NCBI GenBank assembly: GCA_029931535.1
Contig: JAQPZY010001638.1
Location: forward strand, 5,635,501-5,699,500
DNA length: 64,000 bases
Source: Margaritifera margaritifera
Lineage: Eukaryota; Mollusca; Bivalvia; Unionida; Margaritiferidae
Direction of reading: 5' to 3'
Part shown: one piece after another, positions 1 through 18,283 of the stretch
How the letters are laid out: the number at the start of each line of letters is the position of its first letter
Position numbering within the stretch: position 1 is the first letter of the stretch
Notes under the pieces: model-generated
Seen by the model: only the letters and a program-made list of their open reading frames with translations
What the model was told of the DNA's origin: nothing
The model's database searches: none
Translations under genes and position numbers: made by a program

Positions 1-745
1 ACCGGAAAGTATGACTTTACAGTCTGCAACTAAATTCTATGTATGCAATAGGACCACACTAGTGCTTTCCGCCAATGATGGTAAAAAAAGCCACTAGGCG
101 ACCCGGTTGATATTGCATGAGCAATTCTGTTTTTGAACCAATGGGTTTATCTCGTGCTGATAGTTTTCCAAAGCTGTATGTTCTATTAATCCCTCATAAT
201 TTCTCTATACGTCCTATACGATATGTATGCACATTTATAAAATGTTGTAAAGCTAACATTGGTATTATGTCAATAAGGCATATTTATGAAGAAGTATCAT
301 CTGTTGTGCAAGTGGGACAATATAAAACATTTAATCGACGGTAGTTACGGTCTTTGGACCACATCAGAGTGCTGTACTTGTTTTTGCGTGATTTCTCACA
401 GAACAAATGGGAGATGAAATACAAAATAATGTTTCGTCTTTAAGATGGTATGTTCTCACGCTTCAAGATTTGGAAGGCAGATGATGTTTTCCGAAAAATG
501 ACGATAATTTACACTTTTCAGCAACTCATTGTTTTGGCATGGTAAATTACAAGTATTTGGACCAAAGGAGCACCGTTGTATTAGCTACACAATATTTCAT
601 TGATTATAATAGGTTTCTTTTCAAGTTTAAATGGTTTTAGACATAAAAGAAAATGCTATACAAAGACTCCCAGCGGTAGTTAAGAGAAATAAACGTATAG
701 AAACCTGACAGAAACAGTTTTTCCACCAGACAGAAATTCGATTAA

Positions 746-881
746 CTACATACATACATAGATAAATACATACATGCATGCATGCATGCATACATACATA
801 CATACATACATACATACATACATACATACATAAATGCATACATACATACATACATACATACATACATACATACATACATAC
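746..881. repeat. TACA/CATG compound microsatellite
   Basis: A tetranucleotide array of TACA units with an internal run of CATG. It lies inside the dispersed repeat, and copy B has the equivalent array at 19039-19201 between the same flanking words, so it was present before the copies separated. The translated Tyr-Val-Cys-Met repeats are an artefact of the array. Confidence 0.95.
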
Positions 882-1730
882 TGAGAACAAGCTCGAAATG
901 ATTTATTCACGCATCGTATCAACCGAAACTCTTACCCAATTGTTTTAAAGCGACGCACAATATCACGCGCTACAGTGGAAAGCAAAGCCATATTTGTAAA
1001 AATGTCAGCCTTCGAAGGATAATGACAGCTATCCCAAATTCTGTAGTCAACTAGAAAGGACAACGCCATATCAAACTCGTTCTTTCTGCCAAGTCCAAAA
1101 AAAACACGTATGTAGTTATGAGTCTGTACATATTAATATGTCAACGCAATCTGTCATGATTGGATTTTCCCGCACGTACAAGCTCCGTATCTCTGAAGAA
1201 CCATATAAAATCTAGTATTGTTGACAGTGCCATAAATATTAAAAATATAGAGCAAGCGTTATTGCCCCCGATGGAATTTGACGATACCATTATGCCATGT
1301 GATTATTAATACTTTACTGTATTCAAATTCGGCACGAGATCCAGACATAATGTTGACTTTGAAATAGAGTTTTATCTCATTATGTACAACCCAGCAGTCT
1401 AGAAAAACAATGGAACCACGTATGAGATCTACATTGAAATTATATTGTGGGGCAATGTACGCATTTGCAGCATATCCTCTCAGAATTTATGGGATACCAC
1501 ATATATATTTTTTATATTTCGTAAATTAAATTAGGCTTCACTTCTGTCTGACTACATAAGTATTAGCAAGAATAAATTCTTGGTAATATAGAGTTTTGTC
1601 AAAGAACCCCGAACGGAAAATATAAGAAACATCCTTGCGCAAATACTTCATGTGTAGTTACTTGTTACTTTTATTTCAGTTTGCACATGTAAATCAAGTA
1701 CGAGAAGTACCAGAATTACAATGCATTATG

Positions 1731-1976
1731 CTCCAGAATAAGGTCTGTTTGATCAATGAGGTGTTTTGTTGCTCCAGAGTAAAATATGTTTGATAAATGA
1801 GGTGTTTTGTTGCTCCAGAGCAAGGTCTGTTTGATCAATGAGGTGTTTTTTGATCCAGAGCAAGTTCTGTTTGATCAATGAGGTCTTTTGTTGCTCCAGA
1901 GTAAAATATGTTTGATAAATGAGGTGTTTTGTTGCTCCAGAGTAAGATGTGTTTTATCAATGAGGTGTTTTTTGTT
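1731..1976. repeat. 41-bp minisatellite, six units
   Basis: Six units of 41 bp begin at 1731, 1772, 1813, 1853/1854, 1894 and 1935, each with a CTCCAG start and a TTTGATCAATGAGGTG body. Units 2 and 5 share the same variant middle (AAAATATGTTTGATAAATG), which suggests a later duplication of a three-unit block of 123 bp. Copy B has only a single diverged unit at about 20662-20715, so the array expanded in this copy. Confidence 0.9.
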
Positions 1977-2720
1977 GGACATTATGCTCCTTAAAAATAG
2001 TGTCTCTGTCTTTAAAATACATCACAAATCTTAATGCTATGCCCTTAATGATCGGGAAAGATTGCAGTCTCGGAATTTTCGTAAAGAGGAGTAGCTGAAA
2101 ATAATGTTCTAGAAATTGGGCCTATTCATGAGGTATTATATTTTGTTTAACAGGTTTGCATACTTCGATGGCAATATAATTTTCCTTCGTTTGCAGTACA
2201 TTATGTCCATTAGAAAATATACAATAATTATCTTTTAAAATATGAAATATTTCTGAAAGAGTTTGTCTCCGATGAAAACTCTGCTAATAAGGAAATATTC
2301 ATAATTAGCTTCATCATGAGAGTTAAATTAAACGAACCGATTAACTAGAGAAACTGTGCTAAAGATTTATTAAAGGAATGAGACGGTGAACATTTTCTGA
2401 TTTTAGTTTGACCGTAGACAAAACCGTTTAATTCAAACCATATGTCTATTTGTACATTTTTTAAACGATGTGCAATGGTTGGCCATACTCTGTTATCAAC
2501 TGCTTGGCTAAAAAATGTATTTATTTCATTAAAATAGGTACTAAACAAGAACAAACGTGTTCAGAACACCTATATTATACCTCCTACACAAGACTTAATT
2601 CCTTTATCTTTCAAAATCAGAAGTATTCACTTGCAGATAATCTCTTATAAAAGTGGCCACGGCAAATAAAGAACAATCGATGCTGATGTTCATAGGTAAT
2701 CAGCTTAAGAAAAAAATATC

Positions 2721-2820
2721 AAATACACGGGTAATAAAGAAAGAGGGTGCTAGCAGACAAATCACGTGTTGATTAAAGAGATGCACGTTTTATAATTTTT
2801 AACAAAACACCTGGTGCTCT
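2721..2820. other. Hyperconserved 100-bp core of the dispersed repeat
   Basis: This 100-bp block differs from 21479-21578 at only two positions by eye, while the sequence on either side differs at roughly one base in six. It contains a CACGTG palindrome (an E-box type word) and no long reading frame. It could be a regulatory or terminal-recognition sequence, or the product of local gene conversion. Confidence 0.6.
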
Positions 2821-3529
2821 GGTGTACTACAAAGATCACAAACTGCCTCAAGAAGAGATCCTAGTAGCTATTACCACTGCACGCTACTGCCAGAATTAAC
2901 TTACTTCCAAACAACACGCACAGCAACACAGAATATTGATATTCCTGAACTTTGTAGAGAAGATCTAAGCCAAATACACCAGCACATCAGTCACTTCATA
3001 TGCAAGTTTTGACCTTCTTTAACCAACACTAATTAAGCAACAGACATCAAACTGATATTTAAATTTCCTTCTCAACACTTAAATCGATACTAATTGTGAT
3101 TTGGATATGCTTGATCTACAATAATCGACAGACCTTACACTCCTTTAAATTAGTTTCCATGTCGCTAACTTATTTTGACATTTCTTGAAATAGAATCTCA
3201 AGGATTCGCAAGGAAAAATACAAAGGTTAGGTACTTTAGGAAATATTAATGGGCACAACTACATTGATGACTTTTGCGTTTTTAATAAGAAAATATCTTC
3301 GACCTTTTGCCAAGGCACGCGACACATATATTTGCTTTAGTCTAACGTTGTTTTGTGCGTTCTTTTATTGTTTAATCACTTTCTACAACCACAAGCTTTA
3401 TCTGTGTGCATGAAATCCGTCCAGGAATATGATGACTTGATCAAATCGAAACACAGATTAATACTATCATATTACAAAATTGAGCAGAGTTAACAATAAT
3501 CTTGAAAACTGTTAAAAGCTTCTTCACAA

Positions 3530-4320
3530 GAACCGCTCAAAAGAATTTAACTAGATTTGACGGAAAACATCATGGCATAAAGGGATTTTTTGTTTATACA
3601 AATACTGCCAATCCACGACTTCTAAATGACTGCTCAACAGAAGTCGACTAAACGTTAAATAATGCGTCCTGGAATAAAGAGCTTTCAAGTGTTTACAAAT
3701 GATGCCAATCCACTATCAAATATGAATGCCGTTACTAAAATAGAAAAAAAACACAACAACTTTGAACAACTTCTCAAAAAGTGCTCAATAGAATTTAACT
3801 AAAGTGTACAGAAATTATTCTGATATTAAGGGCTTTCAGATTTATACAAGTGATGTATTTTTGTGCTATCAAATATGGCCGTTGTTACTAGAAATGGAAA
3901 ATCCTCTGAGCGATTTCTTCTAAAAAAACCATTGAAAAAAATTTGTCCAAATTCTATTTAAAAAAAAAGCATTCTGGCACAAACGGTGTTTAAATTTGTA
4001 CAAGTAATGCCAATCAGCCATCAAATATGGCTGATGTTACTAAAAATAGCAAAGCATTGAATAATTTCTTCTATATAACCGGTTAAAAGAATTTGTACAA
4101 ACATTTGAAATTAAGTGTTCTTGCTTGTGCGCCTTGAAGTTGTATCCAAATGTTACCGTTCTACCATCAGATACGGCTGCCGCTGATAAAAGGAGAAAAA
4201 CATTTTGCACAACTTTATCTTTAAAAAATCGCTGAATAGAATCTGACCAACTTTGACACAAAGCATCTTGGCTAAGGGGCCTCTCAATAGTGGAAAAATG
4301 ATGTTCATCAAATACGAGTG
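3530..4320. repeat. Old tandem repeat, period about 150 bp
   Basis: A recurring word pattern (ACAAGTGATGCC, then ATCAAATATGGC, then TTACTAAAAATAG, then a pyrimidine-rich TTCTTC stretch and GAATTT) recurs near 3590, 3696, 3846, 4000 and about 4150, giving roughly five diverged units of 150-154 bp. There is no coding potential I would trust. The units are satellite-like but heavily decayed. Confidence 0.6.
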
Positions 4321-4626
4321 AAGATACAAAACTAGAGACAGCTTAAAATATTTGTTTTCATAATATTTGTTTCACATTTGCAATCAATAGCTTTGAGCCA
4401 AGTCAGCGATCTCAAGCCCATTTGCTCCTCTTCTTAGATGTGCAAGGAGGAAGAATACTTAAAACGATGCAGGCAGGATAACTCTTTCTGATTAAAAAGT
4501 TCTGTTTGTTTCTAATTGATTCATTTATTGGTACATGTATGTACACTGTTCCTTTTCTTTGATAACGATGATTACATATTTAAGTATCTAGATGTTAGAT
4601 ATTGATCAGATTTTTCTCTCCTAATA

Positions 4627-4628
<2 letters not shown>

Positions 4629-4685
<57 letters not shown>
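4629..4685. repeat. GT/GA compound microsatellite
   Basis: An uninterrupted run of GT dinucleotides passes directly into GA dinucleotides. Confidence 0.95.
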
Positions 4686-4689
4686 TTTT

Positions 4690-7600
4690 AGGCTCCAATA
4701 CAAGTAGCACATCCATTATACAATATTTCTTGCAGCACTGATAATAACATTTGTACTGAATTCAAATGAAAGTGCTCATGGTTATTTACACACAAGTAAC
4801 TAACAATAAGACCAGTATTCCTTGTCTTTCATCAAGGAAGTTGATTAGAAAAGTTTATGGACCACATTGCTTAACTCGTCCATCATCAAAAAGTTAATTA
4901 ACATTTAGGTAGTAAAACTCATGTATGATCTGGACATGATTAGATATAAATTACGTTATTCCCATGTAGTCTTGATGGCATCCAATGTAAGAACAATGGT
5001 TGATATTTTATTTCTCTCTCGCAAGCCGAGTAATAATGTCCAGACTTATCATCTCATCCTGATTCATACATATTCTTATTGACGTATAGTTGAAGATTGC
5101 AACATGTGTTTGAACTGTTAGAAAGTATGTATATGCCCAATATAGATGAATTTACGATCCAGACAAACAAAGGACAACGATTCTTGTTATTTAAACCCTT
5201 TTATCGACACGTTTTTTATCCCTACAATTAAGAACATGTACCAGCATTATTTAAAGCACACTCCCGTACCATCCGTCCTCCATAAAACGTTAATTAGGAT
5301 GCAGTTACTAATACTGTCTTATGCCTTTAACAAGATTATACATCAATGAAATGATCCCTATATGTACTCTTGGTGGCATTATAATATTTGCAACAATTTT
5401 TCCTTTCCCTACATCCACGTTAATGTCTCCTGCAAGATATTGTCCATTTATGTTTAAGATATTTAGTCTGCTGTATCTCGCTATGTTACATCCAAAAATA
5501 AACATTACTCAACATTCTGAGTTTAGTGGTGAACAGGAAGTTGATCGAATTTGCGTCCATTATGGGAAATGACATTTGAATATAGGAAGTAGTGATAAAT
5601 GGAGCTCATCTTCGTATTCAAATGACATAATTTCCCTTACAATAATTGTTTACCCCTAATACCCCTTTGGTGAACTTAAAATCATTGATTGAAAAGGGCT
5701 CAAAGATGATTGGATTGGATTTTGACATAACATATTTCGATGCCTTATCTAGGATGTGATAGCAGCAGGAAATTAAGGCAATTGATAGCATTGCGAACAG
5801 GATACAAGGCCCCGTTTTTCAAGTTAAACGTCTCAGAGAAATGTGAACGATATTGCGAAATATAACGTGATGGATTGTATTACCTAATACGCCAAAAAAT
5901 TGCCTGTTGTAAAGTCTCTCTGAACGTGAATACCACTGAAATCCGATAGCGAGTATCATGTTCCCTGGGCTCTGTCATTGACATACAATAAATTAAGGGC
6001 ATTACTTACTCATGACCATAATTCTACTATCAGCGTCACACTCAGCCATTGGACGCAACAGGTGTATAAGTGACATCTGCTCCGCGAAGCTACTGCTTGT
6101 GATAACTTCGAGAGGATTTTGCCGGCAGACAATATTTAGGTTCAGACATAGGCTAATGTCAAAGTCAACCTACGTTTACTAAAACAGACACTTGTGAGAG
6201 GGCCGTATCATTTAGAAGAACTGAAACATTATGCCAATAATGTCTAGTGTCCAAGGATTGTTTTGGCATGCACTCGATTTCCAATACCCGTTAGCAAGGT
6301 AGATTTTCTTTTAAAATGGTTAAGCTATTAAAAGCAATATTTCGATACTTTGTTGGTGTATTACGTATCCATACAAGCCCCCATCCAGAACAAACAACAA
6401 CATTTAAGTAGATGAAAAATCCCAAAGAATCAGAAGATACCGTAGATTTTAATGGATTTATAGATTTTGTGTCTTCATTGCATACATTATACATCTTTGC
6501 CATTTAAGAATAGCCGTAAACCAGGCTCTAGTTCATCTGGATTACTTGTCAGACACTCTAATGCTTTTCATCCTTTTGTTTTCTGTCTCGTGGAGCTTTG
6601 AACTATATTAAATTATAATGAAAGAACGTACCAAAAGAAAAATAAATCAATGTCAGTAGACTTCTGCACCTTTGCTAAAGGATTTTAGGAATCTTGTTTT
6701 TAAAAAAATTTATTTTAGAAATTTAGTTCAAAATATTTTCCTTCAGAAATAGAGTCTGCCCAAACTGTGTCTGCTGCTAATTATATAAAAAGTAAAACTT
6801 TCAACAAAATTTGTAACAGACTCTACGTGCTGTATTTTCCGTTTTCATTAATGCCTTTGGTTATCAAAAGACAATGATTTCTTCAGGTAGGTGACTGCAA
6901 CATAGATTGTGATTTTATGAGCGAATAACATCACGGAGTTCATATAGGAATGAGATAATAATAAAGGGATTCAATACTTGGTAGCCACTTAAAGAACAAA
7001 TAAGCTTTCGGAACAGCTTTTCAGAAAAGTCTGTTTTTTTCTATTATTACTTTTGTTATGATTCTTGACAAACTCAGTTTCCAACAATGTGAATTTAGTT
7101 CTCCTGTTCAGAAGGATAAAAAGGTATTAGTTTTTAGGCATAATCAGTAAAATTTATTCTGGGTGAAACGATAATATAATAATCTCTTCTCCAAGTCTCA
7201 TTATTTTAACTTTCTCAATACTATTTTTCCATAAATGTGAGACATAACATATTAAACTCAAGATTATTTGTTTTCTTTCTGGCGAGATCAAATTGGCAAT
7301 TAATTAGTAACCAATTGCTTAATTTATTTTGATGTAATTAGAGACCAATGTGTCAATTATTGTGCTGAACTACAAACAGGGTCTAACCTTGGTCATTTTA
7401 CTGTATGTTTCTCTTGAGATATTGATTCATTTCCAATTGATGAATGTGTGCATTCACAGACCACATTCCAGATGGCAGGGTGTGGACAGGGAATTCACTA
7501 TGAGTGTGGACAGGGAATTCACTCGGAATAATTGTTATAATTTTATTTGACGAGGTAAGAATCTTTAGGAATCGCCAATTTCATTAGGATTTTGGGATTT

Positions 7601-8640
7601 CTAAGAAAAATGTGACTGTTGAAAGATTTTGAGTACTAGAATTCAACGAAATAGAGACACATGAAACATATAAACTGTCCTAAATAGTTTCAACTAGAAT
7701 GGAAGAATGGCGTCTTAAATGTCTGGAATTGTTAACATATGTAAGTTGAAATTGAGTAAAATGAGTATCTTTCTGCCATGCTTTTGCATATCATACTATT
7801 CGTATTTAATAACCATTTCCCCGATCCCAACTTGTATGCCCTTCTAAGAAGGATTATTTTTGTTAATAGACTGTTGAGCACATGAAACACCCAACTGCAA
7901 ACATGGCAGATAATGATTTATTTCTTGATTTAGTCAAATTAATGTTGCAGTAACTACTAGTCTAAGGGAGCCAAGAAATAAGGCAACAGTTGTAAGTATT
8001 GATAGAAGCTCTGTAATACGCAAAAGAACACTCCTATGAAGCCTCAAAAAGGAATTCTTGCAAACCTTTCTCACGATGAGGTAAATACATTGGAATACAT
8101 GGATGAAAAGTAAATCGTTGGTTGTACTTTTGTTGTTGTTGTTGTTGTCGTTGTGTTTTAATCGGGAATGATAAATAGAGAAAAATAATTCAATATAACA
8201 TCTACTATCCATGTAATTCGTCTGCGTTGCTTGGAATGCTCTCCTACTTCTTCACGGCCTAACAAGCTGGAGGCTCGGAAGAGAAGATTTGTCAAGTTTT
8301 AATCTTTCTACCTCAGTGAAACAAACGGGTGATAGTAATATTTGCATTTTCTTGTTAAAATATGGCATGGCCGTAACACCTTACGTAGCAAGTCAAATGA
8401 ACGCACGATATGAAGATTTCAATCTCTTGGACAATGTACGTTGATGTAATGTAAAGTTCAATGCAATATTTGGTAATGTAGGAGACAATGATACGCGAAA
8501 AATGCATGACCGGCAGTTTCTAGACAACATGAAGATCTATTACATTAGGAATATTAAAGTACTATGATCTGATGGTTGTGTGACATGTTTTATTTCCAGA
8601 AACCACCATTAAGCAACCCTTTTTCCCAGAATTCATTTAC
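4690..8640. other. AT-rich stretch, no gene recognised
   Basis: The reading frames here are short, unsupported and overlap on both strands. The only small structure I see is a 24-bp direct duplication at about 7470-7517 (GTGTGGACAGGGAATTCACT twice). There is nothing else I can assign. Confidence 0.6.
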
Positions 8641-8648
8641 AAAAGAAA

Positions 8649-8650
<2 letters not shown>

Positions 8651-8704
<54 letters not shown>
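8651..8704. repeat. AT microsatellite
   Basis: A perfect run of AT dinucleotides of about 54 bp. Confidence 0.95.
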
Positions 8705-8707
<3 letters not shown>

Positions 8708-9033
8708 CTATTTGACAGAATAAATAAAGGTTCGAACAAATCATCCTCGATGTATTACGTATCAAAGGTCAAAGTAAAGTATTATCTAATTGTTTGAGTA
8801 TGTTGTCTTTAAATTCATTTCTTTTAAGGTCAGACGTGTCAAAGTTTGGAATAAAAACCTTAACAATGCAACCACATTTTGGCTTTTGGGGCCAGTGTTA
8901 ATACCGCTGCAATAGCGAAATAATTTTAGTGGTAATACTGATCAGTCAGTCTCCTTTCAAATTTTGGATTTATCTTCATAAGACTATGTTGAATCTCTTT
9001 TACAAGTTTTTATAGTTTTTATTAGCTATTTAG

Positions 9034-14044
<5,011 letters not shown>

Positions 14045-14159
14045 CTCCTCAAAACCGAAAATTCTTTGGACCAAGTTTAATTTTCCGTTTTGAGAGGTTT
14101 TCGGTTTACTGAGGGTTTCGCAGATATGAAAAATGTCCTTTTATAAGCTCTTATATGCC

Positions 14160-14188
14160 GAGAGAGAGAGAGAGAGGCAGAGAGAGAG

Positions 14189-14240
<52 letters not shown>
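14160..14240. repeat. GA microsatellite
   Basis: A GA run with two short interruptions (GCAG, ATAC), inside the Tigger-like element. Confidence 0.95.
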
Positions 14241-14242
<2 letters not shown>

Positions 14243-14459
14243 AATGTAATTATGAGTAAACGTATATGTATGAATATGTAAGAATGCAAAAAAGTTAAGA
14301 AAGCTGGGATATTTTGTTTACGTTAAATGACAAATTAGCTGACAATCACGTCTGGTCACATGAATAAATACAATTGTCCCACATAGAAATGCAATCCTCG
14401 TCTCAAGAAACATTTAAGGAACGAGATACTTTCATAACTTTACTATAAGTTCATTAGAA

Positions 14460-14639
14460 TTATGAATGATAATCCATAATATTTAAAAACTCTGTATACT
14501 TCATAATGTTCCTATGCCAAAATGTTTCCTCTAGTTTCTTCAATGTAGGTTTTGGCACAGATTCATACTCTTTGATCAGACTAAGTTTATTTTGTAAGGA
14601 CTGTTCAATCCAACGACGCTTAGCTGGTGGTTCTGACAT
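14460..14639 (-). pseudogene. N-terminal fragment of a Tigger/CENP-B-like transposase
   Basis: A 59-residue minus-strand frame starts at a good methionine (14639-14637) and reads MSEPPAKRRWIEQ, then LQNKLSLIKEYES, then KPTLKKLEETF. A basic start followed by a leucine-rich helix and a K-P-T-L-K-K-L helix is the layout of the CENPB_N helix-turn-helix that opens pogo/Tigger transposases and binds the terminal repeats. The frame stops at 14460-14462, long before the second HTH and DDE catalytic domains, which are absent between here and the left terminus. It lies inside the inverted-terminal element and on the strand expected from the right end being 5'. It cannot encode an active transposase, although a short DNA-binding peptide is conceivable. 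Confidence 0.65.
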
Positions 14640-15389
14640 CTTGACATGCCAGTCAAGACAAATGACAGTGATGGCTACTTAAATACACGTATGTATTGAT
14701 TTTTCTCCTTTGAAAATCAATTCAATAAATCTTCCTTTCAGAAAACTGTTTTTGTCGGTCTCCGTCGGCAAAGAATCAAAAGCGAGGCTACATGCCTGGT
14801 TAATAAAGCCCGGGTATTTAATTTAAAAAAGAGAAAAAACTAGCAAAAAAAAGAGACTTATATTAATCATTTATGTAAACGAATAGCATCAATCACAATT
14901 AGATATTCAACAAATAAACATAATCTTTCTTCAATGGCTTATCTACAAGCGTTTAGTTATTAATAATTTACCTTCAAAGCTGGCTCTTTTTTATGGTGCA
15001 AAGACTTCGGATTAGCCTATTGTCGGCCATAATCTGTGTCAGCGCACGTTTCAAGTATTGTTTAAACCTCGCGTACCTTTGGGATATTTTCTCACTGACA
15101 ACTCTACGACAGTATATGCTAACTGTCAATAATCTGGCCCATAGTATATCAGAAATTTAGCAGCTAAAATACATTTCTAAGTTTGAAGTGAGTTTCAGTT
15201 TTATGAGGGTTTTATTTTAGTGTAAAATTGGAATTTGGGATCGAAATTTGTTTCGGTTTTCGGAGCAGAGGAGTTTTGGTTAACTGAAGAAAAAAAAATG
15301 ATAATAAAGATGGAAAAGTTCGGAACCTAACAAAAATTTCAATCTTAAGTAGATTCCGGTATACAGTGGATTCGGTTTTGAGGAGTTTA

Positions 15390-18283
15390 CTATATATTTA
15401 TGAGGGGTCGGGATTATGAACAGTTTCTTAGTTATAGACCAGGGATGTCGAGACTATTCTGGTTGCATAAATGACTTAGATATTTCATGCCAAGAGAGTG
15501 TATATATGGTCATAAGGTAAAGATCTCAAGCGTTTCCACGTTATAACCCATGGGTTGGGCCCTAGATCGTAATAATTGACGTATAACCATAATCCATACA
15601 TCACAAAAAATGTGCACCGAACTCTACCAAAAATATGCAGAAATTATGAGGTGATGATTTATACCCCCTTCTCCTCCACACCCCTCACCCCCCTCCCCCT
15701 TTGCAGGGTGAAGTACACTTGGAAAGAAAGCAAATATTACACACTCCATCAACATTAAATATAATAAGTGTCATAATGTTTCCACAAGTAGTTTTAGAGG
15801 TACAAGCTTGGGCAAAAACTTGAAAGTGGAATTGACGCTGCGAATTCATCATTATCGCTATATCTCGCATTTTTCTTCAAAACTAGTTTAGAGATTAAAC
15901 AAATAAAAGATGCAACACAATTGCTAAAGTTTCATGAAAATCTAATCAGAGCATTTACATATGCATATGAAAATCTTACTTTTTAAATAGCACAGGTCAA
16001 GCTTTTTATGCGAAAAGTGCTAAAAAGAAAAGAAAACCAAACGAAACCAAAACATACAAGAAACTAAAGTCATTTAAATTGCATGAGAAACTAATCACGT
16101 CATTTATATATACATAGAAACATGCATAACAACTTTAATTTGTCTACAATAAGTGGTTGTTGTTTTGTCGTGCTAATAAGGCAGCCAAAGAAAGAGGAGC
16201 GGAAGTGTGGACAGACGGACATTACCAAACCAAAATGTACAGCTGTACTTACAGTGGAAATACAAAACAAATCAGTGAGAGAAAATGCAAAGCTAGATTC
16301 CGTACGTTCACATAGCTATTGTTCGTACACTTTTCAAACGTAAGCTGCGATAGAAAAGTTTGCGTCTGAGAAAGAGTCTGAAACATGGGTATACTCGTTT
16401 AAAGAGCAAAAATCAGATGAAAACCGGAATGCATTCAGTGCTTCTTTTATAAGATTCCAGGAAAATTTGTGCGCCTCCTAAGGATATAAAATGTATAACT
16501 TTGTGTGCCTTGTAACTTTAGAAATTTGTTTCCGAACTGGTAGAGGTGGCCCAAAACTTTCAACTTCACCTCACTGGTATCTTTCAGGCCAGGAAAATGG
16601 AATTCATATCATACCAACTTGGATGAATTTTCACACATTAAATTTTATGTTATGCTTATTTTTGGTCTGGTGGAATATAGGACAACCACGAAAATGTAAG
16701 TTTTGAAATACATCTCACCTTGTCTAACATCCGTATACTTTTGTCTAACATCATTTGCCCCCTTACACTCTCCCAGGCAGTGTACTTTATATTAACATTA
16801 TCTTCTTCCCCGAAGAGCATTTAAAACCTATACACAGAAAGACATGAGACACAATGGTATCATGGTCTTCAGCAATAGTTATGTTTTTGTCATTTGGTTC
16901 ACAACTTCAGACGCTGTTGTTCTCAAGAGCAAATATACAGGAAATGTACATATTTGTCACCGGTACATTGGCGTCGTCGGCAGCTGGACATTCCGTTCTT
17001 AAGAGGAAAATTACCATTGAACACGTTCATTGTCATCATTTCCCTTATATAATTGCGTGATAGGACTGGAATTATTCCAGAAGGAGAAGATTGTGATAGA
17101 GGATTGGGCCATATTTTGTTCGTTAAGAACTATACAAACCGTGTTCTAATCTTATTAATGGCTTAAACCCAATAAAGCAGAAAATGTTGCGGAAAATAAA
17201 CAGTGTTTGAAAGTAATCATCGAAAACTTCAGCACTCTTATTAATATGTTCATATCTTTCTGCTTCATTGCTATAAGTAAATTAATTGGCAAATAAAGGT
17301 GTCTGATACAATTGTTTGCCTGAGGGCTTATATCCGAGGCTAATATAAGCGCCAACTAAGAACGAACATAGGAAACAAGGACACACACGACATTCCTTAT
17401 TCTCACAGCATTATTAGTACCGGAATCGTAATTATGGGGATTTCTTGGCTATAGCTTAACAATTCTGATAAGTCATACTCTAGTCCGAAAGGATACAGTG
17501 GTCCTTTCGAGCAAGTATTGATTTTGTTAGAACCAGCCTGGATTTCAGCAAGAGAAATCTGTACTTAAACTTAAGTTATGAATACAGCGATTTAACTTTC
17601 TTAAAGACTCGCCTTACTGTCCGGTTAAATCTTTCAATAACTGTCTGTCCAAATTGAACCCCAACCTTGTCCGTTTGTGGCAGAGACCCTTAGCTTTGTA
17701 CCATGAAAGTGATGCTGTTTGGTATTCTAAACGTCCGGTTGCAAAGATACACTTTCTAAATTCATGACAACACTTAGTAATCACTGCAATTTATATAAAA
17801 AAAACTCAACACAAATAATTCTATCCATACCACGGGTGTAACGATTTTGACGAGAAGCAGGTTTTCGTCGGCTCAAATTATGTCTCTCAACAGGCCACAA
17901 GTCCGTCAGCCCCCATCTCAATCTACCACAGGGCTTCAGATGAGGAGAAAGTCTTGATGGGATGAGCTATTACAAATGCTGTCCATGGAAAAACCTCTCG
18001 TTTACCGGATGCAAAGTCGGATCGAGTCGGATAATTTTTTAACAAAGTTAGACTGCCAATCAGATCATTCAATTTCGATAAAAGAAATATCTCTTAATTG
18101 ATTGGTAACTGACTAACTGTTGATTTCTTGTAGATTTTACTGGTTAGCAAATCTGTTATATTGTTTACAAAGTTTACAGTTGATCTTAAGTAAATTTTAC
18201 TGTTATATTTAAGCCATACTAGTTATTTTTATTTACCGTTACGTTGGGGAAGTGGAAAGAAAGTTCTAAGAGGTAATACATTT
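15390..18283. other. AT-rich stretch, no gene recognised
   Basis: There are only short unsupported reading frames. A homopurine/homopyrimidine patch at about 15660-15710 is C-rich. The repeat at 16721-16790 is listed separately. I see nothing else assignable. Confidence 0.55.
16721..16790 (+). repeat. Short dispersed repeat, partner of 12610-12690
   Basis: This is the plus-strand copy of the block described at 12610-12690. TCTAACATC occurs twice in close succession here, so the repeat may have an internal duplication. The family is unknown. Confidence 0.55.

Larger units (their letters stand above)
226..3190. repeat. Long dispersed repeat, copy A
   Basis: This segment aligns in the same orientation with 18395-21950. 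Shared landmarks appear in the same order: a start around 'GTTGTAAAGCTAACATTGG', a TACA microsatellite, a block near 950-1040, a block near 1176-1270, a minisatellite or its single unit, and a terminal block near 3160. By eye, identity is roughly 80-85% over most of the length. Copy B carries about 600 bp that this copy lacks (within 19365-19975). Short parallel reading frames occur in both copies (for example 2468-2650 here and 21230-21433 there), but stops interrupt both and I recognise no family. It is an unidentified interspersed repeat; it could be a non-autonomous transposon or a remnant of an unknown one. The boundaries are approximate. Confidence 0.8.

Noticed and set aside
627..890. 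Minus-strand frame with Met-Tyr-Val-Cys repeats, and similar frames at 18984-19314 and 37520-37744
   Set aside because: They are translations of TACA/CATG microsatellites; the flanking residues show no coding character.
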